Source: Velamenicoccus sp964471325
GTDB taxonomy: Bacteria > Omnitrophota > Gorgyraeia > Velamenicoccales > Velamenicoccaceae
Direction: 5' to 3'
Assembly (NCBI GenBank): GCA_964471325.1
Contig: CAYYFL010000010.1
Span: 12,551-76,550 of the forward strand
DNA length: 64,000 bases
Shown here: one piece after another, positions 14,001 through 26,000 of the stretch
Layout of the letters: every line of letters begins with the position of its first letter
How positions within the stretch are numbered: position 1 is the stretch's first letter
The notes under the pieces: model-generated
Seen by the model: only the letters and a program-made list of their open reading frames with translations
Database searches by the model: none
What the model was told of the DNA's origin: nothing
Made by a program: the position numbers and the translations under genes

Positions 14001-17000
14001 GCTCAGCAGGAAGACTGATGCGTGATTGCCATATTGAGGTATTGCACCCGAAGCTGTATTGGTTGCCTGGGCATTGGCCTGGGCAGCTGCACCTGTCGAG
14101 ACCGGCGCAGGAGGCGTCATGGGAACTTCCTGGGTTGAAGCCGGAGACGCCTCTTCCTGCTTCTTTTGGGCCTCAACAGGTGTCAGGCTCTGCGTAGAAA
14201 CAAGGGGCACGTTGACCGCATTAAGCAGCACTGAAGGAACGGCGATCGGATGCAGCGCCTGTCTATCAGACCTGTCGAACCGAGCAGGCTCCTGGAGAGA
14301 TGGAAGAACATTATGAGGTAAGGCTTCTCTGGAACGGCCAAGGTCAGGCAGTTTAGGCAGCTCTGAAGGAGAACTCAGGGTGCCGCCAAATCCGCCGAAT
14401 CCCGGACCAAAGCCTGACATGCCGGACATGACACCAAAGCTCGTGCCTGAGGCAAAGGCGCTTATACCTGTGCCGGCAGTCATGGACAGGGCCAGCGGCT
14501 GGAGCACCGGCAACGGTGCCAAGTCAACGACAAGCGGCTGGTTCAACGGCTGAAGCTCTGCGATTGGAACACTCAGGGCATTGATCGTCTCAAGCGCATC
14601 CGCCTGAAGGGCCGTCAACTGCGGCAGGTCAAGAGAAGAAAGTTCCGCATTGACCGTCGCCACAGACAGCGCCGGCAGGGGTTCAGTGGAGCTCATCACG
14701 GCAAGCTGTGAGATCGCCTGTGCGGCGCGCACTCTGTCTTCCACGCGCACGCTGTAACCGGAGCTTCTCAATGCCTCACTAATGTCCGCTACAGACGGCG
14801 AGCTTGTCGAACCAGAAATGCCGCGCTCACTGAGGAAGGACTCGAGGGACGCCTGCAGCTTAGTCTCGACCGCATCCTTTGAATACTTTCTATGAAGCTC
14901 TCTCTGGGCCTCCTGCAGATAGATCATGCCCTGGCTCTGGCCCAACACATCCATAACGCCCAAAAAGACGCCCTGGGCCGCTCCGTCATAAGCCTGGTAA
15001 TGGCGGTACATCTCGACGAGCGCAGCGCTGGGCTGGCGCCTGACGGTGGCGCCCACATCGACGACGACAGGCGCCCTTGTCAGATCCGGCCGGCCCACGG
15101 CATCAGCCGGGATCATGATGTTGTGCCACGCCATATCTTTGACGGTGTAAAGCCTGATGTCCGTCAAAGGAATCTTGTTCACAAAATGGCTGATAAAGAG
15201 ATTCACCCTCATCCAGGAAGCCGTGACGGAACGGATCACCTCCGGGGTCTTGGGGACTTTCTTGTTGGCGATGGTATAGCCGTTGATGAATTCTTCGCTA
15301 TATGCCTTGAATTCGTCGGTCTCTATCGCCATACCGAACTTGGGCAATGGGACATTCCCCCTGCCGCTGAGCTTGCCGAGGTTGGACGTCTCCTGCGGCT
15401 GGAAGTCGAAATTGGCCGCGCTGTTGATGGCGAGCTTGAGCGCAAAATCAAAGCTGCGCCCGTCCTTAAGCTCGATGGCCGCCAGGTAAACATGTTTCTG
15501 GCTGCCCCGGCCGTCCTCTTTGATGCGGATCTGCGCGATATCCTGCGGTGAAACCAACACGCCGTGAATATTAAAGAGGCTCTGGGAAACAAACGCGTCG
15601 TGCCCGAGGACTTTCTTTAAGGTCATGCGGCGATAGAGGTCCTGCTGGAGCTTGGCCCCGTCGAACTCAACCGGGCCTTTATAAACGTAAGAAAGGGCGG
15701 CGGAAGAAACGCCCGGCGCCTGAGTTCCGGAAGACGCGGCTGTCTTGCTTGCGGCGGCATTCCTTAAGTTCGCGCGCGCCTGCGCTGTCTCGATCCGCGC
15801 CATGGCGTTACGGAACAACCCGAGGTCCACCAGGTCCGGCGTGAAACGGGACGTGCCGTACAGCATGGCGGCAGTCCACACCGGCACAAGGCTTTCGGCA
15901 ACCATGACACGCAGCTCGTCGCGGACAAGGGTGTCGCCGACGAGATCGATGGCATCAGCCGTCTCCTTGAACGCCGCGATCTGCGCCTTTGTCAATGGCT
16001 CGCCCTTGACCATCTTTTCGGCCGTGTCCTGGAGTCCGGCGACCTTCGCGCGTATGCCTGCCATCACAGCCGCGATCTGCGGGTCTGTCATATCGGCGGA
16101 GGTGCGCACCAGCGAAGGAATGACCGGCTGCGCGGCCGAAGACACTGGGTCGATGTGCGCCAGCCCGGCCACATCCTTCACCGTCCCGTCAGCCTCAACG
16201 ACGGAGACGTTGCCTTCGGCGTCAAGATAAGCCGTCCTGTTGATGTCCTCTGTATTCGCCGCCAAGTCGGAAACGATATGATTTCCGGCAACGCCGTTGC
16301 GGTATTCCAGGAAACCCTTGATATCCTCAACGCTGATGATATTCAAATCAACGTCGTGGATGTTTGTCTGTGGATCAGAAGATATAATGGCGACGCGCCA
16401 ATCAGGGCCTTTGATACCGGCCAGCTTCTCCGACAAATACTCAACCTCGGAAAGGACCCTGTCGTTCAACAGGTTGCCTGTGCCGCCGGCAACGAAATAG
16501 TCTTCGTCGCGGTGCCCGCTTGCAAGCAGATGGGCCACCCGACGCTCTCCTGTCCTGATATTCTGGGCCATAACAGCCAGGCAGCTATTGAGCGGCGTAT
16601 ACGCGATCGTTGTATCCGTGGCCGGCAAGGACAGGGTTGCATCGTTCTGCATGACTGCGGTCTTCGGCCCCTCAAGAGACGCGGGCGAAGAACCCTTCGA
16701 CGCGCTTGGTTCGACTTCGCTCACCACAAGTTGCTTGCTCAGGGTGAATGGTGAGCCTGTCGAACCAGACATATCTTCGGCGGATCCGTCCTTCTTCGAC
16801 TCCTGCTCCATCAGGCGGCGCGCCTCGTCGGAAATCGTGACGATCGCCGCAGGCCCGAAGTCGACAGGCTTGGTTTCTTCCCGGGCGATCTGTTTGTTTT
16901 CCTGCTGCGGCTGCTGCCCGCGGTTCCTCAGGTCAAGCGCCGTCTGCGCGATAGGCGCGATCGGCTGGATCTTCGCAGGCGAAGAAAGAGTCCTGCGCAT

Positions 17001-20000
17001 ATCATAGAAGTTCTTATCGGCAGGCGAAGGCGTCACCGCATTTTCAAAAGGATGAGTGTGGACGAATTCGCTGGCGCCCTGGTAAATAAGATTGCCGAAC
17101 CCGAGCGTCCCCACAGAAGCCTGCGCCAACAGGACAGCCTGTGAATCACCGGCAAAACCGAGTTCCTGGAACCGGCCAAACGCAGAAGCATCCGTCAATA
17201 TCTGCTGGAGACCTTGGGCGCTATAGCTGACCAGATGGACGTTGTTATTGCCTGCCCCGCGGGTCAGGATATAATCGCTGGCGCCGAAGGTCGTCCCCTC
17301 GGGCCTATACAAGGACAGGGCGATCTCTGAACTGCGCGTTGCTTTTAACGCCCCTATCAAACTCTGTGTCTCGATACGGCTGGCCGGCAAGACAGGGACG
17401 ACCTGGCCGACCTTCATCGCTGGCAGGACTTCAGTCCAAGACCCCTGCGCATTCTCCTTCATCCAATCCATAAATATCTTAATAGTGACCGGGTTCGCCA
17501 AGAGGGCGTTGGCTTCATCGATCAGGCCTCTATGCTGACTAAGGGAGATGTCCCTCCGGCCAAACTGCTCCATAACCTGCTGAATCCCTGCCGGCGAAGA
17601 AACAGCCGCCGGTAATGAGACTTTCAGGCCAGACCTTAAAGTCTCATTAACAGCGGGCGAGCTGGGGAAGAACTCTATGCTGCGTATCAGCTTTTCTCCG
17701 GCCAACGCCGTATGCGCATAGACCGCGGCCTCCTGGACGTCGCGCTTACCCGCCTCTTCTCTGCTCTTGGCGGCATATGCCGTGAACGGAGGCGTGGCCA
17801 GATTCATGATCCTGTCGGTGAACGGATTGGCCGTATAGCTGGCCATGACCTTAAGCTTGCTCTCCTCGCTCCACCTGCTGGAAGGCAATGCCAAATCTGT
17901 GAGCCCGTGCTTGGAAGCGCCCTCGTTGGCCAGGGCGCGCAGATACATGGAACCTGTCTGGATATTGAACCTGTCGTTCCTCAAAAGCTTCCAGGCCGCG
18001 CTGAGACGCGCGAAATAACCGCCTTCTTCGCCCTGCATCTTCAGGGCCGTCGACGGCCTGATCTGCATCAACCCCACAGAGCCGTCCTGCGGGATCACAT
18101 TGGCATAGAAGCTAAGGAGATCTTCCGTCTGGGCGCTGCCTGAATTATCGATCTGTTCCGTCAGGGCGATCGCGGCCACGAGAGCAGGATCCAGTTGCAG
18201 CTTGTGCGCCGCATCTGCCATGACCCGGACATTGCCGTTCATCCTCATGCGCGCCAGGGCCGTAGCTGCCTTTCTCGTCTGGTAGAGCATCATCTCGGCC
18301 AAGCCGCTGTTGGGATCAAGCCGGTAAAGCAGATCATCTGCCTGCTTCTGCTGGACAAGCTTTTCGAGCCTGTTGACGCTCAGGATATTCATGCCGAAGA
18401 CGCCGGTATCGATATCAGCCAGGTATTGATAGAGCGGCGAATGTTTCTCTTGAGGCGTGCGGCCCTTCAAAAGGTTGACAAGATCCATATCGCCCAGCTC
18501 TGGGATATGAACCATGGTCCCGTCTTTCAACTCAAGGACCATATCTGTGTATGGCGCATAGAAGACGTCGTAATTGACAACGCCTGTTCCCACCGCCGCA
18601 GCGACAGCCGCAGCGCCCAAGCCGATCTTCAGGAATTTCCTGCGGCTCATCGTCTTGCTGTCGGCATTGCTGACGTTGGCGCTCCTGACGACGTAAACCG
18701 GCCTGGCGGCGCGATAATATTGCGCCGGCGAAGAAATGGTCGTGGGCGCGATCAATGTCGGCAACACCGCCCGCGGGAACTGGAGACCTTCTGCGGTGAA
18801 CCTGGCCTCCTTGATAAGCTCAGGCCTGCTCTGGATCTTGATCTCGGCGCCTTCGAAGATCGCCTTCATGTAGGATTCATCGCGCCTGTTTCTCTGCTGC
18901 AGATAGGAGCTTTCCGGCGACACCATGGAGTGCACAAGGATGATGGTCTGCGGCTTAATGCCCTCAGCTTCAAAGATCTCCTTGATGCGCGCGGCGGATT
19001 CCATGAAATGATCGCTGCCGAGGTGCGCGAACCCGAGGACAGGCCTGTTGTCTTTCGTGCCCTCAAAAGCAAAGACCTTGCATCCCGCAAAGCCTGTCGA
19101 CATGAACTCGGCATGGGCCATGTCGTTGGTGATCAGGAGCTCTTCCATGTCCACATTGCGCGCCTTGATCTCGGCCGGGTTGACGTCAACCCCCTGGACC
19201 GGGCCGGCTTCGTCAACATAGAACGCCCTGCTGTAGGCCGCCGCCGACGGCATGGCAGCGTCAAGACGGTTGCGGAGCGCCTCGGCGGAACGACCCAACG
19301 GGATCGCCGGTATTTCGACATTGAAGATGGACGCCGGCGACGACTTCGAGGAATCAGGCAATCCGGGCTTGTTCTCATAACGCTGCTTCCAGAGATTCGT
19401 CGCAGCCTGGCGGCCCGCCGCCATCTCCCTGTCGGAGACAAGGGCGCCCTTATCCAGCCATCTGATCTCGCCTGTCCTGTTGACGATCTCGAAAATAATG
19501 TCCTTCTTATGGTTCACGACAAGATCGGGCGCCTGCATGGTGCTGATGACGCCGCTGCCCGGCCGCCATTTGATATATGTCCTCTGGCGGCTCATCTCTT
19601 CCAACGAGACATCGTCTGCCTGATGGCCGCTCAGTGTGGTCGTCCTGGCCAAATCAACCAGCTCGATCGCCTCCAATTCATCGGCAGACACACCAGACTC
19701 CCTGAGAAGCTTATCAAGCTCTTCCTGCGCCATCTCATTGATCTTCTTTTCGGCAGGCGAACTCAAGCCGGCTAATGAGACTTTGAGGCCAGACCTTAAA
19801 GTCTCATTAGAGGAGGCGGAGAGGGACGGAATCTTCATGTAGTTGACCTGCGGGCCGAGATAACCGGCAACTTCGGGCATGCGCCTCTGCAGGTCTTCAA
19901 GCGACGTGAACGGTGTTGCCTGGGCCTGGACCCTGATGTTCTGGGCAACATTGACCAAAGCAGCGGGCCGCTCTGCAGCAGGCAGCTCGCTGGCGAATCC

Positions 20001-23000
20001 TTTGTTCCTAAGCGCATTGACCAGCACATCCACCGGCGCTTCATTAATATTAAAGGTAGCGAGCGTAGCGGATTCGGCCGCGCGCGCTTCCATCAACTTC
20101 GCATCAAGCGAACCCGTTAATTCTCTGAGCCTAACCTGTTCCTGCTGTGTCTGCTGGAGCGACGTCACTGATGTCGCAGGCGAGCTGGCGATGTAATCAA
20201 TCTGGCTCAAGTCAGGCGCAGAATACTGCCGCATCAAGCCGAAGAATTCTTTAACTACACCATAGTTAATATTTGTACTCTCCAATGCGGCGTGCGCAGC
20301 TACGGTCGTTATCGTAATGTGATTCAGTGACTTCTGATCCTGAGGAATACGCCCTAAATCCAAGAAAGAAGAACCAACTGGCTTCTTGGTAATAGCATCG
20401 AATAGAACAACTCCACTAAGAACTTCGCGGCTCTTAAGCGGCGCACCATTATAAAACTCACCGAGCAAGCTATTCATGTTGCCACTGCCCATGAGTGCCA
20501 TCATGTCAAATGGCGTTAACAACTCCTCAAATCTTGCATCAAGTCTACGCATCTCTTGGAGATGAGCACTACTCGCCACATCCAAATCTGTAAAAGTATA
20601 GTGCGTATGGACACGGCCGTAGAATCTTCCATCTTCAAACGAATTCCTGAAAAGAGTCTTAAGGTCAAACTCTGCGGTTGGCAAGAAGAAGCGCTCCGAG
20701 CTTAAGGTTTCAACAGGAATTGGAGCATCCAAAACCCTGACATTTCCTGCGCGCTGACCGTTCTTATCAAAATAGGGTGCCTCAAAGAACACATCCGGCG
20801 ATAAAGTATCATATCCCCTATTAACAATAAATTCTCTAATGCGGCCATTGATCTCTTCATCAGAAAGCTGAGATACGTCTCCGCCGTTGAATATCTTCGC
20901 TCTTGCTTCTTCGGTCAGCAATCTATGCATGGGTCTATCCAAGACCAATCGTGACTGCGGGAAGAACATGGTTACTTCCTGGAACTGGCCTGGCTGCGTC
21001 CCGAGAGTGGAGGCGATCAACTTGAGACCCAACTGATTAGAGCCAAGCTCAACAGCGGGCATGACTCTCATCCAATTGACTCCGATTTTGTCAAAATCAG
21101 ACGGCTTAGCATCAACGCCTATGACAAGCGACGGCGTCACAAGATGTGTCAATTTCTGTGAATTATTCAAACCAATAAAATAGCCTCCCACTTCGACAGG
21201 TCGACCGAAACGAGAAACAAAACTTCGCAATGTCGGAATAGTCTGCGAAATAGGATAATCAGGCCCGTTAAGTTTGACTTCTCCTGTTCTCTTTTCCCTC
21301 CCAGACCACCAGCCTGTTTCCACAAAAAATATCTGCGGCGAAATGCCAGAAGAACCAAGATCAGCAAACCTCGCAGGAGAACTCAAAGAATCAATAGCAT
21401 ATCCTCTCTCGTCCTCATCGCTGATAGACGATGGGCTTTGCAATGTAGGCAAAGTAATCTGCTGAGAAAGTGCATTTAAAGAAACAGGCTGTAAGACTAA
21501 AGAAGAGGCAATGGTAGTCGGATTATAAGAAGAAGTCACATCTATTTCGTTCGTAAACACAGAGCGTGAAATAAGAGAGGAAATGGATGACGTCACCCCC
21601 GAAGGCCTCATCGGCTCTAAAGCAAGAGAAACGCCCGTCCCAACGAAGCTACCCCTGTTGCCAAAAACAGGTCTTCCTTTTGAAATATCTCCTGTCTCTT
21701 GAGGATAACCCTCTCTCCCCACCCCTCCTTCTCTTTCGCCCTTAGGAGTCGAGGGTCTATTAAAATCAGCAAACCTGCTACTAGTACTATCATTCTCTGG
21801 TGCGCCGGTCCGTTCTCTTTCTAAACCAAATCCATTACTCCTAGCAATGGGCATTTCACCAAAGTCAGCGAATTGTCGCGCAGGCGCAGGCTTCGGAGAA
21901 CCATCGGGTGAAGTCGCTTCATCCATCTTCGGCGGATTGCCGGCATCAGTCAAATCCTTCGGGCCGCCGCCAACCATGGCGATCTTAGGCGGATTGCCGC
22001 CTTCCAAAACCTTGGGACCACCCCATCCGCCGCCTGCGAGAGCATGCGGCATGCTGGAAGCGATCAAAAGCTCGGATTCCCTGATGCGGCTTTCCATGAG
22101 TCCGGCGTCGAGCCCTGCGAGCAATCCTCTCAACTGCGCCATCTCCTCAACGCCCTGTCTCAAGGTCACGACAGGCGAACTATACGCTGTGACCGCCACG
22201 GCAGGATTGCTGCCGATCGGCCCTTCCATAGGCTGTTCCGTCAAAGTCTGGCCGGCCACATCGCCTGTGGCGCCATCTCCGCCGACAACAGGCAGCGTGA
22301 ATTGCGGATACTGCGGCTCCTGATAGGTCATGATACCCTGCGTCGCAGAAATCTTGGAGAAGAGGGCTGAACGCTGCTCCGGTGTTGCGTAGGACGCCAG
22401 GTCGTTTGTGGATTTCAAACCGGGGATATTGGCCACTGTCTTCTGGATGTCCTGATCGGCCGACAGGGCCTGCGCCGTCGTGTCGCCCGTGGAAACCATC
22501 TGCGCCAAGTTCTGCATGACATCCGTATCCACGCCTCTTTCATTGGCGAGGCGGCCGATCTGCCAGTTGCTCACCGTCTCTCTCTGGGCCTCTGTCAAGC
22601 CCAGCTGATCCGCCTGCGAAAGAATGTTGCGCGCCAGGATATCCTTGATCATATGCGTGAACTCGTGCGGGATAATGACGCCCTGCATGTAAGGCCTGAA
22701 TGTCGCTGCCGACGGCTGGACCATGGCCAGGTTGATCGCCAGGGAATATCCGCCGTTCGTCCTGAGGGATTCGGCCATGCCGACACTGCGCAATCCCTCG
22801 GCGACTCTGACGGAAACCTGGAGAGAGCCAAGGGCCTGTTGCGCTGCGGCCGCAACCTGGTCTTGCGTAACAATATTGCCGCCCAGCTCGCTATTGACGC
22901 CGGCAAGGATGACGGCCGGCAAGGTCTGACTCGCCTGCTGCAACATGACATTAATCTCGCTGACAGCTTGTGCGCGCCTGTCAAACAACGCCTGCGGCAG

Positions 23001-26000
23001 GACCTGCGGTACACTGGAAAGCGCCTGTAATCTCTGCAATTTATCGGAGACCGTCCAGTAAGGCTCGCCATTCAGGATCGTCGCCATCGTGCCCAGGGCT
23101 GTCTGAGACCTGGCGCTCAGCCACTGGCGTTCCTGCGGCACTGAGACGCCGGCGGGCACGATCCTGTCTCTGACGCTATTGATCATCTGTTGGACGCCGC
23201 CAACAAGCTCATAGACCATCATATTAAGGCTGGAATTAAACGCCGCATGAATAGGCGCTTCCTGCCACAGCGGGCTCTTCAAGGCGGACATATCGACCTG
23301 CGGCAAAGCCACGCCGGAGAAATCATAGGCCGTGCCGATGACAAGAGATCCCAGGCCGGGCAATGCCTGATTGGCCGGGGCCTGCGAGAAAGCTGTTTCA
23401 AATTGATGCGTGGCTGTTTGTCTCTCGGTCGCGTACTGCCTGATGGGGGCATAATAGCTCTGTCTGAACTTAGAGACGAAACCGTCTGGAACATAACGTC
23501 TTGTGGCAAAACCAATCTGTTGATAAAGCTGGCTGAGTCCCTGTTTGCGCTGAGCCGAGGCGATAGCGCCCCTCAATGCCCGGTCAATGCCTGTTTGGAT
23601 CTGACCCTGGATCGCCAATTCGCCGGCCAACACCGATTCCTGTGTCTGGAAGTATGCAGTCTCATCAAGCCCGGCAGCGGTCAGCCGCGTCCTCTGTTCA
23701 AATCCTTTTTGCGCGATCAGAGAAACTTCTCTCTGCCAATCGGCAAGTTTCTGGCTGACCGCCGCAAGATCGATCTCGCCGGCCAAAACGCGGGAACGCA
23801 GGTTGGAAACAAGGAGCATCTCCGCCAAGTTCCAGTCCCTGTCCTGGCTGGACAATCCTGCCAAAACTTCAGGCGTCCGCTGGATCGCCGCCTGTTTCTG
23901 AGACAGGAGCTCCAAGGTCTGGTTCAGTTCCGTTGCCTGCGTCTGCACCTTGGCTATCGCCTCGTCTGCCGATGTTTTGAACGCCTCAAACTCCTGCGCG
24001 ACAGGCTGGGCGCTGCCAAGGCCGGTCACCATCAAGGCTGCATCATTGGCGAGGTTCCTCGTCAACTCATTGGCCTCTTGGACATCCGAAATACTCTTTT
24101 CTTTGACGACGGACCTGGCGGTCAACAAGATCATCGCCGGTGTGATATTTTTCGTCCCATCCATCTCGATGCCCTGCAGCCTCAACTGCGCCACGTCCCT
24201 GCTAATATCTTTAAGGATGCTGCCGACGAGCTTTTCCCTTCTGGAAGGCATGGACATGGTCAAAGTCATCTTCCTGCCGGCAATTTCCATCAACTGGCTG
24301 AAGGCGCGGTCATCATTGGCAAGGGCCTTGATCGTTTCCTGGCTGATGTTGCCGACTTGAGAGATGCCCCTCTGGTTCAACAACTGCAATGACTGCTGGA
24401 CGCGGACAAGCCTGGAGACGGCTTGCGCGAGCTTCGCTGTATCCGATGCGGCTTTCTTAGGCAGGGCCCTGAGGATATCGGATGCCGCATAGGACGTAGA
24501 GATACCGACGATCTGCTGCGGCGTCATCTTGTCCATCGGAACATTAAATCTCTTGAGGTTATACACACCGCCGCCGATAACGTTGGCCATCGTCGTCGTA
24601 TTCTGGAGATGAGGCGTAAACCAGGGGATCAGGCTTTCGGCGCTCGCGCCGGGGATGGCCTGGGCGGCAGAACCGAGGCTCGCCATGGTCGGCTGAGCCT
24701 GTTCAAACGTCCGGCCCGCCTCCTGTGCTTTAACACCCAGCAGTTTCTGTTCTGCGGCCGATGCGCCCTTCTGCATGGAACGGAGGAAATCGTTCGTCGC
24801 TGTATTAAGGCCTTCATACGCCTCTCTCTGGCTTGCGACCATCGGCGCAACAGCGCTGCGGAACGCATCATCCGCCGGGAGGGCATTGACCAGGACTTGC
24901 GTGAAATAATACGGGACGCTGTCGATTTGGGCATAGCCGATGGCCCTGGTCAGGTCTGCAGTGCCCACCTTGCCGGCGAACTTTTCAGGAGCGATGCCGG
25001 CCAGGGAGCCGTATTGGATAAAGCTGCTAAGGGTCGAGCCGTTGTCATTCAGGCGGATGATACCCTGTGAAGACAACTGCTGGATAGCGGAAATCGTCTG
25101 GATAGGCGTCAGGACCGGCGCCTGCGAAGCGGGAGCGGCCGAGACATTCACATTGATGCCGCTGGAAGGATTCAGGGTGCTGACGGCGACATTGAAACTC
25201 TGCTGCTGAACAGGCGTGCCTTCCAGAACGACGAGCGAAAGGCCGGCGATGCTTCTTCCTGCGTCGCTAAGCGTGCCATTCTGGCCGACAAGGCAGGAGT
25301 TTTGCGTCGTAAACGATGTCGTGAAATCTGTCTTTTGTTCGGCGCTGATGACGCCGCGATCAACCAACCGTGTTGCAAATTCCTCAACCGTCTTCGGAGA
25401 ACCGCGTGTGATATTGGCCTCGCCTTTATATTCGGAGGCAGGCGCCTGTCTTTCATAAGAAACTGTGGAAAGCTGTGTCTTATAGAACTCATTCGTCGCC
25501 TGGACGGTATTCAGATGAGAATCCCAAGCGTCGACAGACCATCCTTCTTTAGGTTTATAGGCGGAGAAGCCGGGCGTCGCATCCAGTTTCTCGGTATTGG
25601 TATAGATCCACACTTCGGGATTCATGCCGATGCCTCTATTACCCATGATGCGGTTAAAGGCCTGGATCATTTCGGATTCCGTAATGTCTTCCGGATAAGC
25701 CAAGTGGAGGGCCTTCTTATTGATAGCGCCGTTGGCCCACGCCACATCTATGCCTGTACCGACCTGGGCAACCGTACCGGTGATCACGCGCACGGGACTG
25801 CTGACGTCAGCAACACCTCTGATCTGCGCGGCCTCCACGGCATCCGGCATGGTCGGGCCGAACACAAGGTTCTGTCCGGTCACGGTGCGTCCCTCGCCGG
25901 CCAGGCCGCGCACTCTCTGCACCCCATGAACATTCTCCAGGTATTGATTGAATTCCTTGACCTGGCGATGCCCGCTGAACAACGCAAACTGGCCGGCCTT

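Noticed and set aside
18195..19775. 526-codon plus-strand frame
   Set aside because: Antisense to the linker, Tat and CheD-like region of the giant gene; the opposite strand carries coherent domain motifs and this one does not.
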